A stretch of DNA of 14,003 bases from NCBI GenBank assembly GCA_040217755.1, contig JBEHWJ010000056.1:1-14003 (forward strand), written 5' to 3'. Position numbers and translations under genes: made by a program. Shown here one piece after another: positions 7,044 through 12,936 of this stretch. This DNA comes from PHAA01 sp040217755 (lineage in GTDB: Bacteria > Bacillota > Syntrophomonadia > Syntrophomonadales > Syntrophomonadaceae). Within the stretch, counting starts at the first letter, position 1; each line of letters opens with the position of its first letter. Below the pieces are notes generated by a model. It was not told the origin of the DNA. It made no database searches and worked only from the letters and a program-made list of their open reading frames with translations.

Positions 7044-7499
7044 ATGAAAGAAAGTCTCAACATCTACAAAGAGGGCGACAAGATAATTATCGATGACGAC
7101 CTTACGTACGCTGAACTTCCTTATACCGATGAACTCTGGCGCAAATTGGACGGCGAACAGACCTATGACGAAGATCTCGGCTGGCTTATCGATGGCATCG
7201 AGCTCAGTATCATCCTTGAGGAGGAGACCGATAAGGAGATGGAGAGCGTATTCATCGGCACCATCCAGGCGGATGGGATCGACGACCGCCGGGAGCTGTA
7301 CGTGGTGGGCGAGGGGGACGTGTACAAGATAGTGGTAGTGGACGCCGGCGAGGACCCGGTCGACACTGAAATTATCTCAGAATCCCTTCGTGAGGCGGTG
7401 GTCAGGAGCACCGAGATCTGGAGCGATGATGAATCTGACCTGCAGCTCAGCGAAGAGGCGGAAGCATTACTGGAAGATTTGGAAGAACTGGATAAATAG
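7044..7499 (+). CDS. Highly acidic small protein, unrecognised
   Basis: The protein has 151 residues from ATG 7044, chosen because GGGAGG lies about seven bases upstream. An upstream in-frame extension to 6981 would run through the promoter and ribosome site. By hand count, about 48 residues are Asp or Glu against 12 Lys or Arg, so the pI must be very low. There is no signal peptide or TM helix. Alternating hydrophobic and acidic segments (such as LGWLIDGIELSIILEEE and RRELYVVGEGDVYKIVVVDAGED) suggest a folded beta-rich core. The last 20 residues form an acidic amphipathic helix (SEEAEALLEDLEELDK). I do not recognise the family. It stands alone between an HTH unit and an aminotransferase-fold gene. 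Salt adaptation, cation binding or nucleic-acid mimicry could each explain the charge, and none is supported further. Confidence 0.8.
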   Translation: MKESLNIYKEGDKIIIDDDLTYAELPYTDELWRKLDGEQTYDEDLGWLIDGIELSIILEEETDKEMESVFIGTIQADGIDDRRELYVVGEGDVYKIVVVDAGEDPVDTEIISESLREAVVRSTEIWSDDESDLQLSEEAEALLEDLEELDK

Positions 7500-7694
7500 A
7501 CTTTAAGCCCGCCTTCGGGAGTCGCTGCATTCCGGATATGAGGGGGCCATAAATCCTCAGCGGTGAGGGAAGGTGGTCGGAGCTCTTCCGCAATGGCGCA
7601 ATTTGGGAGAAGATGCGGTGGTTATCCGGTCAAAGCCAAAATATACATCTAATATGATTGCAATGGTATCGAAGCGAGAGGGATGATTGTGTAG
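7500..7694 (+). other. Intergenic region with possible RNA structure and a weak promoter
   Basis: GGCCA (7545-7549) can pair with TGGTC (7574-7578), enclosing a 4x4 internal loop and a six-pair stem, TCCTCA (7554-7559) with TGAGGG (7564-7569), capped by GCGG. A weaker stem follows: CTTCC (7585-7589) with GGGAG (7605-7609). No T-box, SAM, cobalamin or other riboswitch signature was recognised. A TAATAT (7650-7655) could be a -10 box for the next gene but has a poor -35. If it is used, the structure lies outside that transcript and would belong to the 3' end of the acidic-protein message. Confidence 0.35.
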
Positions 7695-8987
7695 ATGGAT
7701 AGTACCAAAATGAGCCTGGCCGATTTTGCCAATATTCCGGGGACGGATATAATGGAGCGGGGTCGGCGGTTATGCGAATTCATCGAGGACGCCAAAAGGC
7801 TCGACCAGTACCAGTGGCGCAGGGTAGCCCTGGATCCATCCGGACCGGTCAGGCGGGTCATTGATCGGCGGACCGGCAAGGTACTCGAAATGGTTTACCT
7901 GGCCTCCAATGATTATTTGAATCTCACCACTCACCCCAAAGTGGTTCAGGCCGGCATCGATGCCCTCCAGAGATATGGCGCCGGGGCAGGCAGTGTGCCG
8001 ATGCTGGGCGGGACCCTGGACATTACCGTGGAGTTGGAGAAAAGAATCGCCCAATTCAAAGGGACCGAGTCGGCCATCATCTATACTTCGGGTTTTGGCT
8101 CCAACACCGGGACCCTGCTGAGCCTCCTGCACAAACAGGATGTGGCGGTGCTGGACCGGCTGGTCCATGCCAGCATCATCGATGGCTGCCAGAATACCAA
8201 TATCAGAACCTTTAAGCATAACGACATGGATTCCCTGGAATCGGTTTTGAAGCGGGTCAAGAATAAATACGTCACCAAACTGGTAGCCGTCGATGGGGTT
8301 TATTCAATGGACGGGGACATCGCTCCGCTGGACCAGATAGTCGAGATCGCCCACCGGCACGGTGCATATGTGATGGTCGATGAAGCCCATGCCACTGGGG
8401 TGATAGGCAGGACCGGCAAAGGCACCCCCGAGCATTTTGGCCTGGAAGGCCAGGTCGATATCGTCGCCGGCACTTTTTCCAAGGCCCTTGGAGCGGTAGG
8501 CGGTTTCGTCGCCTCCAACCATTATGTGACCGAATTGCTGACCCACTACGCCCGCTCCTTTTTCTTCTCCACGGCCATGCCCCCTTCGGTGATAGGCTCC
8601 CTGCTGGCCGCCCTGGATGTCATCGAACAGGAGCCGGTCCATAAACAAAACCTGTGGAAAAACATAGAGTACTTCCGGGCTAATCTTCTCGATCTGGGCT
8701 TTAACATCGGCAATTCCCAGACCGCCATATTCCCGGTCATAGTCGGGGATGACTATAAGGTCCGGGAAGCGGCCCGGCGCCTCAACGAGATGGGTATCTA
8801 TGTGAACCCGGTCCCCTATCCGGCGGTGCCGAAAAAGTTGGGCCGGATAAGGATGAGCCTCATGTCGTCACACACCCAGGAACACCTGGACCGGGCCTTG
8901 AATGCCCTGGAAGAGGTGGGCCGGGAATATGGCGTCATCGGTCCCAGGAAAGCCAAGCTCGCTGAGCCGGACCGCGGTGAAAAATAA
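7695..8987 (+). CDS. PLP-dependent alpha-oxoamine synthase, serine palmitoyltransferase-like
   Basis: The enzyme would condense an amino acid with an acyl-CoA or acyl-ACP with loss of CO2, in the cytoplasm. In 430 residues it shows PLP-stacking His158 (HASIIDG), Asp229 and His232 (DEAHATG), Schiff-base Lys263 (GTFSKALG), and a C-terminal RIRMSLMSSHT stretch. All AOS active-site features are therefore present. The stretches GVYSMDGDIAPL, GLEGQVDIVAGTFSK and GGFVASNH, and the ending around NPVPYPAVP, resemble bacterial serine palmitoyltransferases (Sphingomonas, Bacteroides) more than Kbl or BioF as I recall them. It has an N-terminal extension of about 40 residues. The ATG follows an in-frame TAG directly; the nearest ribosome site, GAGAGGG, is 12 bases upstream, which is long. 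ATG 7752 is an alternative. No biotin or threonine-degradation genes lie nearby. Family is firm, substrate uncertain. Confidence 0.9.
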   Translation: MDSTKMSLADFANIPGTDIMERGRRLCEFIEDAKRLDQYQWRRVALDPSGPVRRVIDRRTGKVLEMVYLASNDYLNLTTHPKVVQAGIDALQRYGAGAGSVPMLGGTLDITVELEKRIAQFKGTESAIIYTSGFGSNTGTLLSLLHKQDVAVLDRLVHASIIDGCQNTNIRTFKHNDMDSLESVLKRVKNKYVTKLVAVDGVYSMDGDIAPLDQIVEIAHRHGAYVMVDEAHATGVIGRTGKGTPEHFGLEGQVDIVAGTFSKALGAVGGFVASNHYVTELLTHYARSFFFSTAMPPSVIGSLLAALDVIEQEPVHKQNLWKNIEYFRANLLDLGFNIGNSQTAIFPVIVGDDYKVREAARRLNEMGIYVNPVPYPAVPKKLGRIRMSLMSSHTQEHLDRALNALEEVGREYGVIGPRKAKLAEPDRGEK

Positions 8988-9002
8988 CTTGTCGTCCATG
9001 TC

Positions 9003-9036
9003 AACCTCCCGGTTCCACCCGTCCGGGGGGTTTTTT
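9003..9036 (+). terminator. Intrinsic terminator after the alpha-oxoamine synthase gene
   Basis: CCTCCCGG (9005-9012) pairs with CCGGGGGG (9023-9030), with one T-G wobble and a 10-base loop, followed by TTTTTT. Two A-T pairs extend the base. It lies 16 bases after the stop codon, so the downstream dehydrogenase is probably transcribed from its own promoter within 9037-9197. I found no convincing promoter there, only a GATATT/AATATC inverted repeat near 9128-9152. Confidence 0.9.
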
Positions 9037-9197
9037 GATGTTTTTATCGCCGCCCGCCGAACTGTCCCGACCCTTATTTTGCGGCAATCAGCAGACATCT
9101 TCACTAAAATTCGACAGGAGATAACTCGATATTGGGCAGGAAAAGTAATATCCCATGACGAATAAATCATAAGTTGATTTTCTGAAGGTGATTAAAG

Positions 9198-9950
9198 TTG
9201 AAGTTCAAAGGTAAAGTGGTAGTCATCACCGGCGGCGCTTATGGCATCGGCAAATGCATGATGGAGCAGTTCATGCGGGCCGGGGCCCGGGTAGCAGTCA
9301 TCGATATCGCCCCCGGACCCATCTACTGCGATTTTTATTATCGCGGGGATTTGGCGGATGAAAAGGTCCTGGAGGATTTCACCAGCCAGGTGATAGACAG
9401 ATTCGGCAAGGTAGACTTCCTGATCAACAATGCAGCAGTGAGCCTATGGGGTATTTTATCCGACCTCAAATACGACGAGTTCATGTACGTCCTCCGGGTA
9501 GGGGTGGTGGCTCCTTATATGCTGACCAAACTGTTCCTGCCCTACTTTGACAAAGGCGCGGCCATAGTAAACATCTCTTCCACCCGCTCTTTTATGTCCC
9601 AGCCCGATACCGAGAGCTATTCCGCCGCCAAGGGAGGCTTATTCGCTCTGACCCACTCGCTGGCCATAAGCCTGTCCGGGCGGGTGAGAGTCAACTGTAT
9701 CTCCCCGGGCTGGATCGATAAGACCGGCTCCGAGTGGAGCCTGGAAGACCGCGAGCAACACCCGGTGAAGAGGCTGGGGCGTCCCCTGGATGTCGCCCGG
9801 GTGGCCATGTTCCTGTGCAGTGAAGAGAGCAGCTTCATCACCGGCCAGGACATAGTGTTGGACGGCGGGATGAGCCGGCTGATGATATATAACGAGGACT
9901 TTGGCTGGAAGTATGAACCAGAACCGGGCGAAGCCAGTAATCGTCGCTAG
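9198..9950 (+). CDS. Classical short-chain dehydrogenase/reductase (SDR), substrate unknown
   Basis: This is a 250-residue NAD(P)-dependent oxidoreductase. It has a Rossmann glycine motif TGGAYGIG (11-18), and Asp36 ends beta strand 2, favouring NAD(H) over NADP(H). NNAA is at 77-80. The catalytic residues are Ser128, Tyr141 and Lys145 (YSAAK), followed by the SPGWID segment and the C-terminal ITGQDIVLDGG. The position of the usual tetrad Asn appears to be Gly102 (RVGVVAPY). A C-terminal tail after DGGMSR, containing MIYNEDFGWKYEPE, resembles a Clostridia SDR subgroup I recall, with no known function. The TTG start is preceded by GAAGGTGATT at suitable spacing. It lies downstream of a terminator, so co-transcription with the alpha-oxoamine synthase is doubtful. 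Still, a ketone-forming enzyme beside a ketoreductase fold is suggestive of one pathway. Confidence 0.92.
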   Translation: MKFKGKVVVITGGAYGIGKCMMEQFMRAGARVAVIDIAPGPIYCDFYYRGDLADEKVLEDFTSQVIDRFGKVDFLINNAAVSLWGILSDLKYDEFMYVLRVGVVAPYMLTKLFLPYFDKGAAIVNISSTRSFMSQPDTESYSAAKGGLFALTHSLAISLSGRVRVNCISPGWIDKTGSEWSLEDREQHPVKRLGRPLDVARVAMFLCSEESSFITGQDIVLDGGMSRLMIYNEDFGWKYEPEPGEASNRR

Positions 9951-10058
9951 CCTCGGAAGCGAATTGCATCGTTTCGTCAAGCCCGCTCAGTCGACGCGCT
10001 ATCGGTATGCCTGTCTGGATCGGAGCGGATGCTTGAGAAAGGAAGAAAAGCTGCCCAC

Positions 10059-10073
10059 CAGGGTTAAGCCCTG
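10059..10073. other. Small hairpin in the gap after the dehydrogenase gene
   Basis: CAGGG-TTAAG-CCCTG forms a 5-pair stem with no T-run after it on the plus strand. It may be part of a weak or factor-dependent terminator for the dehydrogenase transcript, or chance. The rest of 9951-10090 shows no gene or recognisable site. Confidence 0.3.
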
Positions 10074-10101
10074 AAAGCGAAAATGATAACTTTCACAATA
10101 A

Positions 10102-10130
10102 TTGACAATTGCTTGTCCCGGCAATATACT
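10102..10130 (+). promoter_or_regulatory. Consensus sigma-70 promoter driving a non-coding transcript
   Basis: TTGACA (10102-10107), a 17-base spacer (10108-10124) and TATACT (10125-10130) form the best promoter in the window. It is preceded by an A/T-rich stretch (10080-10101) resembling an UP element. The -35 box lies in the palindrome AATTG-A-CAATT (10100-10110), a possible operator. Transcription should start near 10137, and no ribosome site or credible ORF follows. Confidence 0.88.
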
Positions 10131-10310
10131 ATATATGGAGCTCCAAGGAATCCCTAAGACAGAAGGTCTGGACGGAGCTGGAAGCAGAAACGGAACGTCG
10201 ACAGCAGAACGGGTGCCGGTGAAGCGATTCACTATATCCAGGGAAGATCATCGGAAATGGAATATGATAGCCAGCGACACAACTATTCAAGGCGAGCGGA
10301 GAGTCAGCGA

Positions 10311-10347
10311 TGGAGGGAAGCAAGTCGGGATGGAAGTGGAGGGAAGC
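10311..10347 (+). repeat. Two copies of TGGAGGGAAGC inside the candidate RNA
   Basis: TGGAGGGAAGC occurs at 10311-10321 and 10337-10347. Each contains GGAGG, the complement of the 16S rRNA 3' end, yet no start codon lies at translation spacing. No pyrimidine-rich complement was seen in the transcript, so the motifs are likely single-stranded or engaged in purine-rich folds. Confidence 0.6.
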
Positions 10348-10485
10348 TGAAGTAGACCAGGATAGGTGGGAATCCGGAAGACGAAGGCAGCCAGGGATGC
10401 TGAAGATGGGGAACGAAGCGGAAGGTGAGAAGAGACGGGAAGTTGAGAAAGGTTCGTTGGAGCTCCATTATTAGCGACAAAAAAA

Positions 10486-10522
10486 GGGATTTGCCGTCAC
10501 CAGCGGCAGATCCCCTTTTTTT
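10486..10522 (+). terminator. Strong intrinsic terminator of the non-coding transcript
   Basis: GGGATTTGCCG (10486-10496) pairs with CGGCAGATCCC (10504-10514) over 11 positions with one T-G wobble and a seven-base loop, followed after one C by TTTTTTT (10516-10522). Seven A residues precede the stem, so the reverse strand also ends in a T-run, and the structure could terminate in both directions. Confidence 0.92.
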
Positions 10523-10612
10523 GCGTGGTGTGAACATATCTCTCGGCAGGCATCCGCGACTGAGAACGCTACGGTCCGGTTGCCCCTGGCTGTTCGGGGT
10601 CAGAAAACGATG

Positions 10613-10635
10613 AAGCCGGCCCTATCGGCCGGCTT
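10613..10635 (-). terminator. Hairpin terminator after the HD-domain gene
   Basis: AAGCCGGCC (10613-10621) and GGCCGGCTT (10627-10635) form a perfect 9-pair stem with loop CTATC. On the minus strand it lies 30 bases after the HD-domain stop and is followed by CATCGTTTTC, a modest T-run. It suits termination of the minus-strand unit. The interval 10523-10612, between the two terminators, shows nothing recognisable. Confidence 0.7.
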
Positions 10636-10665
10636 GGTTATCGGGTACAGAGATGCGGTGGTCAG

Positions 10666-11166
10666 TTAGACCGCCGGTCTCAGGATTAACTTGCCCAGGG
10701 CCAACTCCCGGTTGGCACAGTATTTGTCCAGGGCGGTGACCACATACGATTCCCGGTACCGGGGCGGGGTCACGGTAACCGGCCACATGTGCTTGGCGAT
10801 GATATCCCGCTCCACCTTGTTAAGAGGGAAGTGCTTCTCGGCATTGGCCAGGGCTATACCGGGATGGCGTAAACAATGAATGCCCTGGGCCGGTTTGGTC
10901 ACCCGGGAATCATAGAAATAGAAGTCGTGCAGCAATCCGCCCCGGGCGGCTGACCGGTAGTCCAGGCCCAGCCTCTTGCAGACCACGAAACTGAGATACG
11001 ATACATGCAGGCAATGCTCCAGCCTGGTTACATGATAATGGTGGGTGAAGTTATCCAATCCCCGTAAGATTTCACTGCAGGACACATCGCTGACGCAGTG
11101 ATTGTACTCTTGCCGATTATCCAAGCTTATATTTAGGTTAAGTTTGTCAGTAATCAAATTAATCAT
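10666..11166 (-). CDS. HD-domain phosphohydrolase-like protein
   Basis: The protein has 166 residues from ATG 11166. Metal-binding HD-domain residues are visible: His51 (RLEHCLHVSY), His80-Asp81 (GLLHDFYFYD), His101 (RHPGIALANAEKHF), His126 (IIAKHMWPV) and a downstream Asp148 (TALDKYC). Such proteins hydrolyse phosphate esters, often of nucleotides, in the cytoplasm. The HMWPVT...PPRYRES block marks a Firmicutes HD subgroup whose substrate I do not know. The open frame extends upstream to 11271 (TTG), but that would overlap the cardiolipin synthase gene and adds non-family sequence. ATG 11166 lacks a good ribosome site. A TATAAT on the minus strand (11179-11174) lies directly upstream and would give an almost leaderless message. 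The start is therefore uncertain. It may instead be co-transcribed with the upstream synthase, 35 bases away. Confidence 0.82.
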   Translation of the reverse strand: MINLITDKLNLNISLDNRQEYNHCVSDVSCSEILRGLDNFTHHYHVTRLEHCLHVSYLSFVVCKRLGLDYRSAARGGLLHDFYFYDSRVTKPAQGIHCLRHPGIALANAEKHFPLNKVERDIIAKHMWPVTVTPPRYRESYVVTALDKYCANRELALGKLILRPAV

Positions 11167-11201
11167 CTTTTGAATTATAACAGCTGCGCTCCAGATTTGC
11201 A

Positions 11202-12770
11202 TCAGAAAAGTGGAGCAAATACCCGTAATACCCCCTGGACAAATTTGGTATGGCGGGGACGGTTCTTCCAATCCGGCAGGCTCATCTCTTCGCTGACCGC
11301 AAAAATGTCCAGCATATCCTTTTTAATATCCTGCAGAACCGGAGCGCCGCTGATCCATACCCCGTTTTCGAAGTGGAGAAAGAAACTGCGATAATCCATG
11401 TTGATCGAGCCTATCACCGCGCTGTCATCGTCGCTCAGTATGATCTTGGCATGGATAAAGCCCGGGGTGTACTCATAGATCTTGACCCCCGCCTCCATTA
11501 AGACCCCGTAATTGGACCGGGTGACCATGTGTACGTACCAGTGGTCCCATAACCGGGGGGTGACGATGCGGACATCGATACCGCCTTTGGCCGCCATACA
11601 CAGGATGTCCTGCATGGAGTGGTCGATGACCAGATAGGGGGTGGTGATCCACACATATTGGTGGGCTTGGGCGATTATCTGCAGGAAGACCTCTTCGGCC
11701 GGGTTGCTGGGATTGTTGACCGGTCCGTCCGCGAAGGGCTGGTAGAACCCCGGCGCGGGTATTCTTAGAGTGGGGCGGTAATGGGGATAATCGGACCGGG
11801 AATCGTATTCCGAATCCCACATCTGCAGGAAGGTCACGGTCAGACCCCAGACTGCCTGCCCCTCCAGGCGGATGGCGGTGTCCTTCCAGTGACCCAGCTT
11901 CTTGTCGAGGTTGACATATTCGTCGGCGATGTTGGTGCCGCCGGTGTAGCCGATATTCCCGTCGATGACGGTAATCTTCTGGTGGTTGCGGTAGTTTATA
12001 AACATCCTGAATATGTTGGAATGGAGGGGATTGAACATCATCACCTTAATGCCCTCGCGCCGCAATTCCCGCACAAAAGAATTGGATATCTTGGTGATGC
12101 TGCCCAGTTCATCCATGAGGATGCGGACGTCCACGCCCTCCTGCGCTTTACGGCGCAATATAGAGTGGATGCGGTCCCAGATGTGTCCCTCGGCGATTAT
12201 GAAATATTCGATGAAAACAAACCGCCGGGCCTGTTCCAGGTCGATTATCAACTGCTCGAACTGATCCTCGCCGAGCGGATGATAGGTGGCCTGGGTATGA
12301 TCGTAAATGGGAAAACCCTCTTTGATCAGATAGGTGCATAGACGCTGCTGGGCAGGGTGTTTCTGCAGGAAATCCTGGTAGACTCCGGGGTCCTGCTCCA
12401 CGAAATAGTTGCTGTATTGAATGCTGCTGCGAATCCGGTGGCTCTTCCTATGGGTGAGTCCGGTGGTACCCCACAGCAGGAAGAGGATATAGCCGAATAC
12501 CGGCATGGCCATCATAATGATCAGCCAGACGATAGTATAGGCCGAGCTGCGGTTCCGGGCCACCACAAAAGTGATGGTCACCGCCCCCAGCACTTCCAGC
12601 AGGAAGTAGAGGTAGAGGGTGTGAGACCGGAGGGTGTCGACCAGGTAGTATAACAGTCCCAATTGGGCCAGCAAAGCCAGGGCCACCATGACCACCTTCA
12701 CGGTACCCTGGGTCCCGACTATTTTCTTGTTTCTCCGCGCGGCGGGGCCGTTTGCAACTGTCTCGCTCAT
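11202..12770 (-). CDS. cls: Cardiolipin synthase, phospholipase D superfamily
   Basis: The enzyme joins two phosphatidylglycerol molecules to form cardiolipin and glycerol at the cytoplasmic membrane. The 522 residues begin with three hydrophobic helices (about 24-46, 52-71, 78-100); the last two form the PLD N-terminal domain (ARNRSSAYTIVW...GYILFLLWG). Two catalytic HKD motifs follow: HQKITVIDG (His263, Lys265, Asp270) and HAKIILSDD (His440, Lys442, Asp447), each followed by the usual small-residue stretch (YTGGTN, IGSINMDYRSF). The first motif has Gln where Arg is common, which leaves the catalytic residues intact. The length is normal for bacterial Cls. The ATG has AAGGGGA about eight bases upstream. 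It precedes the HD-domain gene and follows the VTT genes on the same strand after a 166-base gap. Confidence 0.95.
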   Translation of the reverse strand: MSETVANGPAARRNKKIVGTQGTVKVVMVALALLAQLGLLYYLVDTLRSHTLYLYFLLEVLGAVTITFVVARNRSSAYTIVWLIIMMAMPVFGYILFLLWGTTGLTHRKSHRIRSSIQYSNYFVEQDPGVYQDFLQKHPAQQRLCTYLIKEGFPIYDHTQATYHPLGEDQFEQLIIDLEQARRFVFIEYFIIAEGHIWDRIHSILRRKAQEGVDVRILMDELGSITKISNSFVRELRREGIKVMMFNPLHSNIFRMFINYRNHQKITVIDGNIGYTGGTNIADEYVNLDKKLGHWKDTAIRLEGQAVWGLTVTFLQMWDSEYDSRSDYPHYRPTLRIPAPGFYQPFADGPVNNPSNPAEEVFLQIIAQAHQYVWITTPYLVIDHSMQDILCMAAKGGIDVRIVTPRLWDHWYVHMVTRSNYGVLMEAGVKIYEYTPGFIHAKIILSDDDSAVIGSINMDYRSFFLHFENGVWISGAPVLQDIKKDMLDIFAVSEEMSLPDWKNRPRHTKFVQGVLRVFAPLF

Positions 12771-12833
12771 CTTCTGTCCCCTTGCTGTGCTAGAAAAAAG
12801 GCTGAATTTACTGAAATGGTATCATATCTATAT

Positions 12834-12862
12834 ATTATTGCTTATCTTTTACGGCGAAGCAA
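12834..12862 (-). promoter_or_regulatory. Weak candidate promoter for the cardiolipin synthase gene
   Basis: On the minus strand, TTGCTT (12862-12857), a 17-base spacer and AATAAT (12839-12834) lie in the AT-rich part of the 166-base gap upstream of the gene. A TATGAT-like box a few bases downstream is an alternative. The rest of the gap holds a CCCATC/GATGGG stem without a T-run, so no clear terminator for the upstream VTT gene was found. Confidence 0.3.
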
Positions 12863-12936
12863 AGCGGACTGCCTTACCGCCATCGCCGGGCATAACCTGT
12901 CCCCATCTATCCGGCGCGATGGGAGCATTTTTGCCT

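Larger units (their letters stand above)
10137..10522 (+). ncRNA. Candidate large structured non-coding RNA (about 390 nt), class unrecognised
   Basis: A consensus promoter and a strong terminator bracket this stretch, and no gene follows on the same strand. By hand count about 70% of 10141-10460 is purine, rising to roughly 78% in 10321-10440. The ends match: ATGGAGCTCCAA (10135-10146) is the exact reverse complement of TTGGAGCTCCAT (10457-10468), so a 10-12 pair helix can close the molecule, as in many stable RNAs. Inside are GTGAA-GCGA-TTCAC with a GNRA tetraloop (10219-10232), AGAC-AGAAG-GTCT (10157-10169), a six-pair stem at 10357-10377, and CAGC/GCTG (10388-10402). The ORFs crossing it lack ribosome sites and resemble no protein. 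It lacks the conserved cores of RNase P RNA, tmRNA, SRP RNA and 6S RNA as I know them. A regulatory or scaffold RNA is inferred; function is unknown. Confidence 0.72.

Noticed and set aside
7501..7522. GCCCG-CCTT-CGGGA hairpin after the acidic-protein gene as a terminator
   Set aside because: The stem is only about four pairs and no T-run follows.
7683..7694. Three-codon ORF (ATG ATT GTG TAG) abutting the alpha-oxoamine synthase start
   Set aside because: The GAGAGGG site directly touches its ATG with no spacer, so it cannot be initiated normally. More likely it is chance sequence between the ribosome site and the real start.
7695..8987. Naming the enzyme Kbl (glycine C-acetyltransferase) or BioF
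   Set aside because: Fold and active site are shared by the whole family. No tdh or biotin genes are nearby, and several blocks look more like serine palmitoyltransferase, so a specific symbol was withheld.
10102..10350. Open frame of 82 codons across the purine-rich region
   Set aside because: It begins inside the -35 box, has no ribosome site, and its product resembles no protein; the promoter/terminator layout fits a non-coding RNA better.
10137..10522. Assignment of the RNA to RNase P, tmRNA, SRP RNA or 6S RNA
   Set aside because: The GAGGAAAGUCC and ACAGAA cores of RNase P, the tRNA-like ends of tmRNA, and the SRP helix 8 core are not found. A short TCCGGAAG resemblance to SRP near 10373 lacks the rest of the motif. 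The length is too great for 6S.
10304..10537. Minus-strand frame of 77 codons over the same region
   Set aside because: It is the complement of a purine-rich stretch and so yields a Leu/Ser/Phe/Pro-rich shadow. It also crosses the terminator and has no ribosome site.
11167..11271. N-terminal extension of the HD-domain protein to 11271
   Set aside because: It starts at a TTG without a ribosome site, overlaps the cardiolipin synthase gene by 70 bases, and adds sequence foreign to the family.
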